DNA of 64,000 bases from Trichostrongylus colubriformis (GCA_963978905.1 OZ022256.1:18077231-18141230), one strand, 5' to 3'. Counted from the first letter of the stretch, positions 24,443-36,460 are shown. The notes: generated by a model not told the origin, from the sequence alone. Numbers and translations are program-made.

Positions 24443-27400
24443 GTAAGTTACAGAGCGAGCACAAGGTGCATAGTGGCCAATTACAGTGACAACTTTTGTA
24501 ATCACGAAGTACAGTGACGTATGATCGGAAGTGATATCGATGTGTACATAGCGCCTTAGAACAAATGGAGTTAGGAAGCATGAATGTGAAGGTGGCAGAG
24601 CCTTATTTCATCCCATCCCACCGAAAAGCCTAATACATTTGAAGCAAAAAAATCTGCGACTTTTTGTCGGGGAGAGGTGTGAACTTTACCTAGGGTTTGT
24701 GGTGAGCAAAGTGGCTAAGAAGAGGATGAAACCATTGCATGTGCTGGAAGGATTTTCTGCTTGAGAAGTGGCTCACACAGCTTTCTTCATGTTTCTCCCT
24801 TAGTCACTTCTTCCAGAACTGTCCAGTTGGGCAGTGGACCACGCGACAAACTTTTTGCTGCCCCCCTCATACGTCGGCTCAACTTTCCTCCTCTCCTTGA
24901 GGTCTCCTTCATTTGCGATCGCTTGCGTGTTTAAAGGGACCGTACACGGGAAAATGAGTTTTTCTGCTACCCGTTTGTTTATGTTGTACTTGCTCGATAA
25001 GGGGTTACTTACAGAAATGTGAACTCCCAACTATCATTGAATGTCCTGGACGCTTGAAATGAGTTTTTCCGTTACCCATACATTTATGTTGTAATTGTTT
25101 AACAAGGGTCGCATGCAAAGTTCCACGCAAAAAAGTGAGAATCTGGCTAAGGCACAGCTCATCAAAGCGCGGCCGGGAGGACAGACTTGGAAGTAAGTGC
25201 CCGCCCCGTCGTCCGTCACGGTCGAAGACTTACACTCGGTGTAGAAGGCTAGGTCTCGCCCACACTGCCGCCACTTCTAAGAGGTAATCATTGTTGGCCT
25301 CTACCATTACCCTTAATGGCTGGGTAGCTGCTGCTCTTTGCCGGGATCTTCATGAGCTACGATTTGAGAAATCCATTGATAAAAGATTCGAGTGTGGCTA
25401 GTTAATAAAACTTCTTTTTCATGTGTGTACGGGACGTTGATTGAGTATTCGGAACACCTTGGTCTTCCTTTCTTTTCCGCCTTCGCCGTGTATATGAGAA
25501 TAATTAGCTGCTTTTCTGAAAAACGATGAATGCAAGGGTTAGTTAGTTTTTGGGCATGTATGGTGCGAACAGTAGTGGCCGCAATAGTACAGACTGGTAC
25601 AACTTAGACTGGGGCATCCAGAGAAAATCGGGTGCAAATATAATTCCACTGAATTGACCTATTGCCAACCATGGAAACCATTATCAACAATTTTGCTAGT
25701 AGTAATCTCCTTATGGTTAATGTAGAGTACTCAACCTCTGAGGAAATCTTCTGGTTCAGAGGGCTCCCAACTACCTGTGGGTCGGTGAACGGCAGATTCG
25801 TATTAGCGAAAATTATACAGTAATAAGTGGCATTCTCGAAGACTTAAGCCCAAGTAATAGCAGCTGTTCTCTCAACTAGGAATCCTGAAAACACCTTTGA
25901 AAATGTCCAAATATGGGGTTTCAAATTTGAGCCGATTCTTGCTACTACGGCGAAACTACCTCATGTATTAGGTTGATTCATGATAAATCGGACAAATGGT
26001 AGTGATGATTTCTAGAGATCATAACTCAGTAACGAATTAACGAAAATGGACGCGCGAGGTACCGTTGGAATGAGTATGAAATGCTCTTCAAAGTACCGCA
26101 AAATAATCACTCCAAAGTAAATTCATTCCGCCACAATGCCGCACGATTTCAAGCGGTCCAGAGACCACATCCGCAACGTCGCACTATTTATATCGCTATC
26201 TGGCCAGGAACCCGCGGATATCGGCAGACGTCTGATAGAAGTTCACAAGGAGCATGCCCCCGGCAGAAGTACACTGTAGTTGTAGCATTCGAAGTTTGCG
26301 TCAGGCGACTATTCCATCGAAGACGAAAACCGCGGTTGGTGGAGCGTACACGGCGTAGAGTACTGGGAGCTGCTCGATGAAGGTACCACAGTATCCGCCG
26401 ACGTCTACGTTCGTCAATTACGAGAATTGAAGGCCAATGTCCAAAGTTCGCTACGGCGGCGGTCACATGTCTACTTCCAGCACGACAACGTGTCTACTTC
26501 CACAGACCGCACTTCGCAAGATCGACCAAGGCCGAGCTGCTGTCGTACAGTTGGACCGTACTTCTATACCCACCGTACTCCCCAGACCTGGCCCCTTCAG
26601 ATTCCCACCTTTTCTCCCACAGCCAACGCCACCTGGACGGCCAAGACTTCAAAACTCGCGACGAGGTCAAGGCGGCACTCGGCAACTTCTTCGAGCTCCA
26701 GCTTCCGGCCTTCTGGAGCAAGGACATCCATGATCTGCCTATACCGTGGAGTATATTTGGAGTATATTTCAAGTGAATCCCTGTTGTCGTAAAAAAGTTG
26801 TACGACAATGACTAAAATTGGTCAATTTGTCCGATTTATTATGAATCAACCTAATACATTCTGAGGAACTGATCGGAGTATGCTCTAAGTCGTTCAAGTA
26901 ATTATGTATGCCATGCCGTAGTTGGTGCAATGGAACGCAACAGTGCTTGAGTTGTCGTATTTTGTTTTGTATTGATCTAAGGCTGACAGCACCTTAAACT
27001 GGCTTACGTTTCGGGATGTTCGCTTTCTTCGCTGTCTAGGAATAGGGAAGATGTCTCATGAATCATCGAACCATATCTAGTACATACCCTACTAGAACAT
27101 CAACGTCGTTTTAAAACAACCGCAAACACTAGGAGAAAATGCCGTACCTTCACCAGATTCACAAGATCGACCGCCACCGACAGAAATTTTCTGGCGTAAG
27201 CCCAGAGCCCCGGTTAGTCTTACAAGGGAGGCCCATCAGGTCAAGGTGAGCTTTTTCAAAACGGTTTTTTGCATTTTATCGGGTCACATACATGAAGCAA
27301 AAAACCGGTCTCAAATTTGGCTAAATGGTTTTGGGGGGCCCAGAAAATGAGTGCCAAAGTTGCGTAGAAAGAAACAATTTCGACCCGTTTGCTGCAATGC

Positions 27401-30400
27401 TTTCCAGCTGCGGCGCTCAGTATATGAATATCGGAAGACTGTCTTCAAACCTACGCCAAAACCACTGCGAGCTCGTTCAGAAATGTAGGATCGCTTATGG
27501 TTACTACTGAACGAAGCAAAGAAGACTCATAGGGATTGCACAGGGCAGGGTTCTCGCAGTGGTTGGATGGCCGAATGGATAGTGGGACGGACTGGCATTG
27601 GCACGGTGGGGGAGACGTTTGCGGTTCAACTCCGCGGCGTTTCCGCTTTTGCATTTTCTGGATTTTCTCTTTCAAGTGCTATACTATTTGCGCACATGCA
27701 AAATGACTACAATTTTCGTCGCTGGTACACGAAGGTGACCTCATTTACAAGCTTTCAGTTGTTGACGTGTTTGGACCCTTTGGCGCCCCTAGCACGCGTG
27801 CCAGGCGTTCCCGTGCGAAACTAGTGTGATATTCGTGCTCAGGAGACTCAACTAGCCCTAGATACAAAATACTATCTAAATCGAGATTTTCACCCAAACA
27901 CGAGACAGTCTGGTGGACATGGGCACACAGTTACTGCTCTACTTGTGCACACGAACAACTTACAGCCTCGATTAAATGCAATGGAGCATGTGCAGAATCA
28001 ACGCATTCCAAGTGAAATGCACCTAGCGACACCATGCGACGGCCAAAGATAGCAAATATTTCCTTATATGGGCTACCGACTTCTTTTCGTTGAGCGTTCT
28101 TCACTATGGTAGTAGTAGTACTAGTGGTCGCCCAAATTTTCGAGTTTGGGCCAAAATCTAGATTAGGCTGAAAACTTGTTATCTAGGGTAGTTCGACCTC
28201 CTGAATATGAAAATCACACGTGCTTTGCGGGAAAACGCCCAGATTTCCTGTTATGAGCGTTGGCAGGTCCAAACAAATCATTCGCCTAATACGCAAAAAT
28301 ACTGAAGATAGCGGTTCCCCGACATAATAAAAATTGATTTTGCACACATTTTGTACGTGTGGTCATACATGAGCATAAATGGATGAAAACTAAAAAAATG
28401 CAAAAATTTGTCCTCGGTGGGGATCGAACCATCAACCATTCTGGGCCCCCCAAAACCATTTAGCCGATTTTAGAACCGGTTTTTTGCTTCATGTATGTGA
28501 CCCTATTAAATGCAAAAAACCGTTTTGAAAAAGCTCACCTTGACCTGATGGGCCTCCCTTGTTAGTCTTGATGTGAGGCGCAAGTCCCTGTTCCTGGGAA
28601 ACGACAGGCATTCTTTCCTGCAATTAATTGGATCCCTGAGCTGGATCAACGATGCCGTAAGGATTCTGAGCTCCGTTATTTGAATCTCGTGCGCTGATCT
28701 CGACCACTGTCCCGAAGTCCTCCTGGTTGCGGGATTGTTCCTTTGGGCAAACTGAGGAGGACGATTCATGTGACCTGAACTTACCGTCCGAATGCTCCTT
28801 AATGTGCACATTATGGGGTTCACCTTCTCTCCGATGTAATTAACTCCACTTTTACGGAAAGCAATCTTCTAGACTACTCCACTGCTCCTGTGACAGTACA
28901 ATTTTATTCCCTTCCAGCAGAATATACCATACAATTGGGTGAGACACAGATTCGGTCATACAGACGGTTGCAAGCCACAGATTTCTTTGGGTTGTTTGAT
29001 GGGATCGCCATAGTTCCAGCCATGCTTTCTGGTTCCGATCTCTTGAAACATTTCCTTACGGAATTGTTAATTTCATCAGTGATGAAATGTACTATAAAGG
29101 AATCTCTCCACCTAGAGAACTATCTATTGTTCTATCGGATCTACCGCTTCTGTGCACATGCTTGCGGCAATTTGGACTATGATTCTGAGGACTGCTCGTT
29201 TTCTGTGGAGCGAGAGCGCTGACCAATATCAAATACTATTGTTTTTTCTGCTGGGCTTTCTATACCATTTAGTGACTCCCCTTGAACCTGACTTAGACAT
29301 TGAAGTGAGGCAGCTAGTTATAGGAGAAATTCGCGTGTTAGTCTGACGTGTTCAGATTGCCTATTCATCAGTCCGAAGGATTTGCCCATTCCTTTTTGCG
29401 TGGTGCAGATTATGAAGCAATCGCCGATGTAACGACAATAGAGTAATGAAGCTTTCCTTCGAGCACTGGGTATTCTATTTGACTCATGAGAGCGATTAGA
29501 CTTGGTGCTAGCCGCTGTCCCATCGCCAATCTCCTAGTCTATGCAAAGTACTTTCTTGACCACTTGAGGATATTGGGATGGATGCATTCTTTATGCAAGG
29601 TCACAAGATGTCCTATGAAGAGGTCATGCATGTCAATTTTGTCACAGTGCTTGGTGAGAAATTCGAACACAGTTTCCATTGTACAGTCATGGCTGACGTG
29701 AGTTTAGGTGGCTTTTAAGGATTTCATAACGTTAGTAATTCTCAGATACACGTTCTGAACACGGGTCAAGCATTTTCCAGTATTTAGAAGGTGCGGCGGT
29801 ACATATTGAAGCAGATGCGCTCAAATAATATTCATAAACCACCAATTCTGTCACTCAGTTGGACCCCTTACACAACTTACAATGGGCCTTACCTTGACCG
29901 ATTCGACAAGGCAGCGACTGAGGTCAGGTTTTTCTCTGTCGAGAACTTATGTGCTTTGAATAGAAGGTAAAGTACAGGACAGCATTCCGCGTACTTCACG
30001 CTACGATCATCCATACTCACATTACTGTACGAAATTGAAAATTCTTCAACTGATGCTGACCGATAGTATGGAGAATCCCCTAGATGCCGCATATCAGAAA
30101 GTGTTATCATTAACAAGCTCGCGATGTATTTCCACGAACTCTCTCACTGACTGATAGACTGATGTTGTTGTACTTGACCAAGTGTTTGATTCCCCTGATT
30201 CCCTTTTTTTTACCCTTGAAGAGTTGGACACCCCAGGTAGCGTGCTTAGATTTTGATACCTAGCTTACACCTTGCGTACTTCATAGGCAAAAAGCCTGTA
30301 GTGGATGTGCGGGTCGAATCACGCTCTTATCATCAGAATATTGTGTTCGGAAAGGGTAAACTCAGCCTGGTATCGCTCTGAGTAGCCAGAGAGCTGTCCG

Positions 30401-33400
30401 CAACATGCATAGCTTTACAGCGGAGATGGTCTTAAAGCTCATAGACTGCATATCACCTCACGGATAACAACTGCGGAAATGGGCCGGGAAGGTGAAAAAC
30501 TGGAACCAAACTCCAGCAGAGAACGCACGCAGTCCGAAAATGAGAAGTGCCGTAACACGGTGTCTCGGATTTTCATCGGTCTGTCCCACTGCAGCGGCTG
30601 ATTTTTTCATTGATACCTGATTGATGCGGTATGATCCCCTCAGTCCTTCACGTCATGCGCCGAAAAGGTCATCGAACTCTTTCTGTGCGTGGCACTGGAT
30701 GAATAGAATCACAAACTGACATTGACCCACCCACTACTCTCTTCTACGGACGATCCTCCAAGAAACGGGCACAACATTCTTTTTGGACACATATTTCTTC
30801 ATTATTGGGAACACATGATCACGTTATGAAGGTTTTGCAAGAAGGAGCTGATTCTTGGCGTTCCGTATTTCCGGTGGTGCGTGGGCGACCACATAGATAG
30901 CACAGTCGCTTTCTCAAACTTCGTCATACGCGGTTCCATGAATCATTTGAGAAAGTTGAAGCAAGATATCGCGTCAGAACACCTCCTGCCACCCTTTCCT
31001 CGACCCGTTTCGAAAAATAGTGTTCTTAGCGTAGCATGATTGCCGAATTTGTACGCATTAGCACTTCATCAAAGTTCATTCCGGACACCTGAATGGCAGT
31101 AGACTGAACATAAATAGCGCCGTAATACTGTGCAGATACGTCGAAAGCGCTTTAGTGACTGTGAGTCAAAATAGAAAGAGCAAGTTCTGTGACAAGTGCT
31201 ATTGTTGTCAAGGTCATACATATACGGATTCTCTGCCTAAATGCACAATTGACCATAATCTTTGTGATTGCGCTAGTAATGGAATGAGAGGGGCGTCTGA
31301 GGTAAGAAAAGATAAAAACTGTAAAGTCACGTCTTAGCTAAATAAAATACCAGCTCCAAAAATATGATCCGTGGTGAAGCTCGCGTTGATTGCGCGTTAG
31401 AGGTATTTTTTATCGCAGCCTCATTCGAACGCGATAAAATCCGAGGCTCGTTTCTGATTTGGCTTTTGATGACCGAGTAGGGAGGGTAGGGCAACGTCTA
31501 CGGTCGGTCGTCTCCAACATAATCTCTTCAGTGATGCTAAAAGATTGAGCGCTCGTCCTCGGTGATGAGAGAAGTTCTATTCCTAGGACTTTTGACGGTC
31601 TTCCGTTCATTCTTTACTGCTCCATTACCTCTACTATCGTTTTTACACGCTTTCAAAATTATGACTAGAAGCGGCGCTCAGAATGTTATGGAACACATCA
31701 GTGAGAAAAAAAGAAGGTCGAAGATGCATGAAGACATACAGTGCAGGGCCTTACTACCACTCGCGATTACAGCCCAAAGATTTGCAATCGAACGACTTTT
31801 CGTCTGGTGTATCACGCAGAGTTTATCGATATCACATTTCTTCGTTCACACTTCCATTTCTTTGCTTTTTTTCCACGAACATGACAAAAGTTGCATAGCA
31901 TCTTATTGCGGTCGATCGCAAACCTCTTTTGATGGTACTGCCGCTATGTGTCATTAGGACATTGTCGGATTGGGCAACACAGCAAGTGGCGTACGATGCC
32001 ATGCGTGCGGGCTAGGCATCGAGAGAGGTTGAATGCGTCCTGCGCGCAGGACGGGGGGTCCAATACATACAACCACTTTCCTCTTACGAATCGCTTCGCC
32101 TACCGCACGTAGCCCAGTGAAATCCTACCTTATCGATACACCACTGAGCATACTTGCGTCAGCTCCAAGCACACTTTGTGGTTACTACCGAGTACTACGA
32201 GTACTTTGTGGTTACTACCGAGTATGTTCAATGGACGGCACGTTATAGGCGGCGCCTGGTATTCTGACAAGCTACGACCGCTCCAGGTCCGTCCAACCGA
32301 AGGAAAAGAACATCCGAAGTTTTGTGGATTGTGATTTATATAGCGGATTTCTCTATCTCTCTCAAAGCAATCGCAAAGGGAGTGTTCTTTTTCAATCATT
32401 ACAGGGCCAATTTTCTGTCAATGTACCATCAATACCTACGATATCTTCTGATTATTCCTGTGCTGCTATCGAGTGCCTGCTGCGCTTTGATCAGTTTTGC
32501 TGCGTGGCCTACTAAGACGGATAGGTTGATGTTCGATGAAATAGCTGCTGAAATCAACGTCAACTGGAGTACGACCTATATGGTTGCCTCATTTCAGGTA
32601 AGTAATACACAATTTACGGAGTCATACGTGTATCGGAGCTTTTTCAGAAAAACGCCACAGCTTTCGACCGAGCTCAGACCAAAGTATTACGCGCTGCCAC
32701 AGTTTGCTTGATACTAATGATGATCGTTGCTGTAGCATTGAAAGTGATTTGTAGTAAATTTATAGTAAAAGCTGCTGAGCGCAGTATTGATCGGAAAACA
32801 CGGAGTCTCCAACTACAGCTCTACCGCACTTTGATTGCGCAGGTAAGTGGTACTTCCAAGTAACATTAATATGATGCACGGATTGACACAGTTTCACTCA
32901 TATCTTGTGACTGAGTAGTGATTTGTCATGACCATGATGGATGGCTGCTTAGCGTTTCCTTGGTTTTTTGAGATAACCTTCTACTGTGATTGGACTTTCG
33001 GGAGGTGACCGAGTACCATTCAGTGCTCTAATTCTCCTACTCTAGTTAATATATAACGATTTGCTGACCCTCCAGAAGTGGAATACCTAGTCAGCAGAGC
33101 GGATTCGGTTCTCGATTCATCGGTGTGCATCATACCCGTCCACCTAGCTCACCGCACACGCGAATTGGGCCACTGCTCACGACAAGTTCTTTGCTGATCA
33201 CATTGTGAATCAGCCCTGTCAATAATAAAATGCTGTCACAAACATAATCACGTAATTCGTTCTATCACGAAAGGGTAAAGAGCAGTCGGAGGAAACTTTG
33301 CGAACACCCCAAGAAGGGATTATTTCGGTGACGCTGTTCAAGACGTAGGGCAAGTATCAACCTATCTTTTATCAAGAGGCTTTTTTGTCGGCCAATTTAC

Positions 33401-33695
33401 TGAACATAGCGAAGATGACCAAGTTTGAGTTACAGTACTTTTTCAGTCTGCAATTCCTTTCTTTTTTATTCACGTGCCGTTCTACGTTTGTGTTCTGGCT
33501 CCACTATTCAACCTGGATTCCGGTTTGATGTCGGATTTCATGCCATTCTTATTTACTTGGAGCCCGGCTCTCAATGCGATAATAGTGATGTTCTTCGTTC
33601 GCGATTATAGGACATTTTTGCTGAAGAGAATCCTTTGCTTGCCGTATGAAACAGCGTCAAATAGTGTATTCCAGGCCAGTGTCAGGAAACTGTAA
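23986..33695 (+). CDS. Str-class seven-transmembrane chemoreceptor, 5 exons
   Basis: Exons are 23986-24177, 24273-24442, 32405-32597, 32648-32842 and 33447-33695, giving 332 residues, the usual Str length. Donors are GTATGT and three GTAAGT; acceptors are TTTCAG, TTACAG, TTTCAG and TTTCAG. Phases agree throughout: exon 2 ends AA and exon 3 begins G, rebuilding a lysine codon. Family features: an N-terminal membrane segment (HSLIIGIASVLLNSLLLFTI); a conserved loop and second segment (IGVFKYMMIATTLLDLMFSL); a VFRYLQICKANFL junction after helix 3; a RSLQLQLYRTLIAQ loop after helix 5; and an FVRDYR motif closing helix 7. Such receptors act in chemosensory neuron cilia in Caenorhabditis. Start chosen at the ATG just after TTTCAG. 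The 7962-bp intron 2 is transposon-filled. No disabling lesion seen. Confidence 0.88.
24931..25230 (+). repeat. Diverged copy of the 11891-12314 fold-back family
   Basis: The segment starting TTTAAAGGGACCGTACACGG and continuing AAAATGAGTTTTTCTGCTAC matches the left arm of the palindrome at 11891. A second, longer arm-like piece follows at about 25058 (GAAATGAGTTTTTCCGTTAC) and extends to the GC-rich centre (CCCCGTCGTCCG). The two pieces are in the same orientation, so the copy is rearranged. Confidence 0.65.
25968..26854 (+). mobile_element. Deleted mariner-type transposon in the Str intron
   Basis: The ends are inverse copies of about 30 bp beginning TTAGGTTGATTCATGATAAA, flanked by TA on both sides (25966-25967, 26855-26856). 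The 887-bp element lacks the middle of a full mariner. Transposase remnants in + orientation and several frames include KFASGDYSIEDENRG near 26290-26335 (end of the helix-turn-helix region), a segment with HGVEYWELLDEGT near 26348-26390, HVYFQHDN (second catalytic aspartate) near 26465-26490, and PPYSPDLAPSDSHLF (third aspartate) near 26572-26616. The first aspartate region is gone and frames shift, so it is dead. Confidence 0.85.
26290..26770 (+). pseudogene. Frameshifted mariner transposase
   Basis: Reading the + strand in three frames gives successive mariner blocks in the right order, with frame changes between the second and third catalytic blocks. The C-terminal part (after YSPDLAPSDSHLF) continues KTRDEVKAALGNFFE and FWSKDIHDLP, as in mariner C-termini. 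The region holding the first catalytic aspartate is deleted. Confidence 0.75.
26990..27213 (-). mobile_element. Distal 3' end of the Penelope-like element, beyond the nested insertion
   Basis: After removing the transposon at 27214-28562, the minus-strand sequence continues from the C-terminal Penelope coding remains at 28570 into this segment without other interruption. No diagnostic motif remains here, so the extent is inferred from continuity alone. Confidence 0.35.
27222..28562. mobile_element. Long-TIR transposon nested in a Penelope-like element
   Basis: Terminal inverted repeats of about 120 bp: the left begins ACAAGGGAGGCCCATCAGGT and the right ends with its inverse, and both contain CAAAACGGTTTTTTGCATTT or its inverse. 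The sequence GTTAGTCTT lies at both boundaries (27213-27221 and 28561-28569), giving a target duplication of 7-9 bp depending on how the end is read. This pattern fits a MULE-like element. The interior (about 1.1 kb) contains a tRNA-like segment (27560-27650) and no transposase frame, so it is non-autonomous. Confidence 0.8.
27560..27650 (+). repeat. tRNA-like (SINE-like) segment
   Basis: An A-box-like TGGCCGAATGG (27568) is followed about 45 bp later by a B-box, GCGGTTCAACTCCGC, which forms a good T arm. No convincing acceptor or anticodon stem was found, so this is a tRNA-derived repeat or pseudogene, not a functional tRNA. It lies inside the TIR transposon. Confidence 0.4.
28570..30120 (-). 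pseudogene. Decayed Penelope-like retroelement (RT plus GIY-YIG)
   Basis: Minus-strand blocks appear in the order expected for a Penelope-like polyprotein. VKVRPIVSC lies at 29872-29898, then SHDCTMETVFEF near 29660-29700. LAMGQRLAPSL lies near 29510-29540 (RT core). LYCRYIGDCFIIC lies near 29405-29440 and corresponds to the catalytic Y-I-D-D motif, with the first D changed to G. KWYRKPS lies near 29255. CNRLYDRICVSPNC lies near 28930-28975 (cysteine motif). NYIGE lies near 28825-28840, the YIG half of a GIY-YIG endonuclease, followed by HIKEHSDGKFRSHE. Several frameshifts and stops separate the blocks. Such elements copy RNA to DNA and insert with the GIY-YIG nuclease; this copy is inactive. 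It lies antisense in the receptor's intron. Confidence 0.82.
30121..32404. other. Intron remainder, nothing recognised
   Basis: The N-terminal part of the Penelope-like element may extend into 30121-31030, but I found no diagnostic motif. No gene, TIR or SINE was supported. Confidence 0.35.
32405..33695 (+). CDS. Str receptor exons 3-5 (TM4 to C-terminus)
   Basis: Exon 3 (32405-32597) encodes residues 121-185 with helix 4 (YLLIIPVLLSSACCALISF). Exon 4 (32648-32842) encodes 186-250 with helix 5 (TVCLILMMIVAVALKVI). Exon 5 (33447-33695) encodes 251-332 with helices 6 and 7, ending at TAA. Introns are 50 bp and 604 bp. Confidence 0.88.
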
Positions 33696-34066
33696 TTTTG
33701 TTAACCCAGCTTCAATAGGACTGCTTATTTATTGTTTTGTAATTATATAATGTTAATTAATGCTTTAAAATTTTATACACCATTGGCCATGCGGCTGTGA
33801 GAATTCATACTTGTAGATTAGTAGGTGCTGTGTATTGCCAAGCTGATTGTGAGAGCTAGGTATTGGTACTGTCACTGAATTTTCATGTTTTATGTATAAA
33901 TCTTGTATATAGCACATCTTATAAGAGTTCTAAGAGACTTTATGAAGCCTGGATTACCAGTAAATGGTTCTTTTTTGTGGTTTAAACTACGCACACACAT
34001 GCATTCCAAACTTTGTAGTAATTTTCGTTAGTGTTCAGAGATATGTAAGAACAATCTTATAGAAGT
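33696..34066. other. 3' flank of the Str receptor
   Basis: AT-rich 3' flank. No canonical AATAAA polyadenylation signal was seen directly after the stop; AT-rich variants are present around 33720-33770. No other gene. Confidence 0.3.
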
Positions 34067-34067
34067 A

Positions 34068-34227
34068 TAGACTACCACTCCATGGCTTTTTAGTCACCAT
34101 TTCGGTTTATCAGAGCATAGCGTGTTTCAGTTCCTTTTGCGCAATTTAAAGACAGTGTCATGGGTAATGTGGTGTATAGACTACCACTCCATGGCTTTTT
34201 AGTCACCAATTTCGGTTTATCAGAGCA
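34068..34227 (+). repeat. 110-bp tandem repeat, left part
   Basis: A unit of about 108-110 bp (AGACTACCACTCCATGGCTT, then TTTATCAGAGCATAGCGTGT, then TTAAAGACAGTGTC) is present one and a half times. The same unit continues at 42574-42745 in the same orientation. The left part ends at GAGCA and the right part begins TAGCG; joining them restores an intact unit. Confidence 0.8.
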
Positions 34228-34228
34228 C

Positions 34229-34375
34229 CAGGTGAGCTTCGCGATCTACATCGCGTTACGGGGCACCGGTGCGAAGCGGGCTGTGGGCGAAATGATGTAA
34301 ACAGGTGAGCTTCGCGATCTACATCGCGTTACGGGACACCGGTGCGAATCGGGCTGTGGGCGAAATGATGTAAAA
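34229..34375 (+). repeat. 73-bp tandem duplication with hairpin
   Basis: Two copies (34229-34301, 34302-34374) differ at only a few bases. Each holds the perfect hairpin CGCGATCTACATCGCG (6-bp stem, 4-base loop). It lies at the extreme left end of the 8.3-kb block. Confidence 0.8.
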
Positions 34376-36460
34376 GAAATTGCACAGCAATGTGGTTTGG
34401 CGGAAATCAATACATAGATTCTACATTTGTGCTGAGGGGTAGTCCATTTACAGCCTTCTTTACAAAGTTCCATTATAGCAATAGGTATCGATCTACATGC
34501 AATAAGCTCTACAGAATGTAAGCTTCTGCAATTATGTCCATCCACTGGTGTGGCCCATCTCATTGCCCGGCCCTCTGTAAGAAAACCGACAATTACGACC
34601 TATAGCACATGATGCTGCAGTTTTTCAACCTCTGCGACTGTAATCATTCAATGAGATCCCATTACCTGTTCAGCTCTTTGCATAGAGATCTATGATTTCG
34701 ATCGATGTCGACCAATAGGACTTCATTGAAGTTCTGCAACAGCTTCACCTATTGGTGTGGCTTGCTGATGATTTTCCAGGATTTCATCTTTCATGACGGT
34801 ACTCACTGAGTCTATGGTCCATAAGACGTTTGCAGCCTTTCGCAAAAACCGATACTTTCAGCCAATATCCTGTTGACGGCCCGTCTACCGTGATCAGTTG
34901 ACATTATTTTTGTCACTCTAGCAGCATCGAATTACTTCCGCTCTCTACGGCACTTTAGACCGCTCCGGGCGTTGTTATATTTCTTATGAGTCAGTATTTC
35001 TTATGAGTATGAGTTTCTTATGAGTTATTGGTGATTGCACGTTCCGCCCATTGTAGGCGGGCCTCCACCTACCTCAATAATGTGCAACACCGCCTAGACA
35101 GCACTAATCTCCATCGATTTTTTTCGCAATTTCTGGGCTGCACTGAGACAATTTATAAACGCTCGTTAAGCACCACCTACGTGGAGCGTGCTCCGCCTAC
35201 TGAAGGCGTGTATTCTTCATCTACTACATACACCCTTCACTCAATTTGGCCTACCTTATCGCTACTCCTGGCTCTTTTGGAACGAATTACAGCGAAGGGG
35301 CCGGTAGGTCTCTTCAGCAGTCACAAACTCCCTTGACTCATTTTGGCCCACCTTATCCCGACTCCTGGGCTCTCTTGGAACGAATTATAGAATTTTGCAT
35401 TTGGACACCGAACATTGTAACGCACGCCCCTCCCACAGGGGACGGAGTCTGACATGGTCCATGTGCTACCTGTTCATCTCTTAGCAAAACCTATCCAACC
35501 CTAACATGACCTGACTTCCCCTGCTTGTTTATCAGGCAGTATAGAAATTCGCTTGGGACAGACAGACAACTTAACAGACACAACAACTACTGGTTTGTAT
35601 ATAGGTTATGTTATCCCGACTTATGGGCTCCTTGGAAAAAATTATAGAATTCTGCATCTGAACATGGAACATTTTAACGCAGGCCCCGTCCACAGTGTCC
35701 ACAGTGAGCGGAGTCTGACATGGTCTGGTAAAGTAGTGTGCAGTAAAGACACCTTCTGCACAAAAACCGATATTTCCGATCAATATCAATCGGTGGTGCA
35801 TGATGTTATAGGATTTCAACTGTCCATAAGCCGTTTCCAGCCTTCGGCACAAACACTTATATTTTCAATCAACATCGTAGCGAAGGCTCCGCCTAACGTG
35901 ATCATTTGGCATTATTTTTGCCACTTCGGCTGTTACACATTTTGGTTTTCACCCCGTCCCTGGACCGCTCTAGAGAAGAATATGATGTTTCATGAGTGAA
36001 CACGATTTCGGTTGCTTGCACCGCCCACTGTGGGTGGGTCTTCCCTCACTCAGATCTCGCTGATCTCCAGCGATTTTTCCTCAGTCTCTAGATTGCTCTG
36101 GAGCTGGGTTATGAACAGTTGCAGTAAGCACCGGCCGCTTGCAGCACGCTCCGCCCGTTGAAGGTGGGCTTCCTTTAACTGCTACATATACTCCGATCTC
36201 ATCTTGGTTCACCTTCTCCCGCTGCCCGTGGAAGTTTGAGATGAAAGAATTTTAGCGTTGATCTGAAGACAATGCAGCGAACGCCCCGCCTACAACGTCC
36301 ATGCAACGTCAGGCTTGCCCATGTCCGCTCTGATCATCTTGGCCATGCCCACCCAACCCAAACTTGACCTGACCTCCCCACTTGTCTTACTGGTAAAACG
36401 GAGAATCGAACGGACAGACAATAGTACACACACCAAACTCCTTGTTTATTTATAGGTTAT
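34376..36460. repeat. Diverged direct repeats related to the downstream satellite
   Basis: No gene. Segments resembling the 117-bp satellite monomer occur at about 34820-34890 and 35748-35880 (CTGCACAAAAACCGATATTT, CCATAAGCCGTTTCCAGCCT). A second motif, CGACTCCTGGGCTC followed by TTGGAACGAATTATAGAATT, recurs in diverged form at about 35260, 35355 and 35620. This looks like degenerate ancestral material of the tandem arrays. Confidence 0.55.

Larger units (their letters stand above)
24443..32404 (+). other. Intron 2 of the Str receptor, 7962 bp, transposon-filled
   Basis: Bounded by GTAAGT and TTACAG. It contains a fold-back repeat fragment, a deleted mariner, a decayed Penelope-like element, a TIR transposon nested in the latter, and about 2.3 kb without recognisable content (30121-32404). 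A 30-bp duplication lies at 32173-32226 (CTTTGTGGTTACTACCGAGT twice). Confidence 0.75.
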
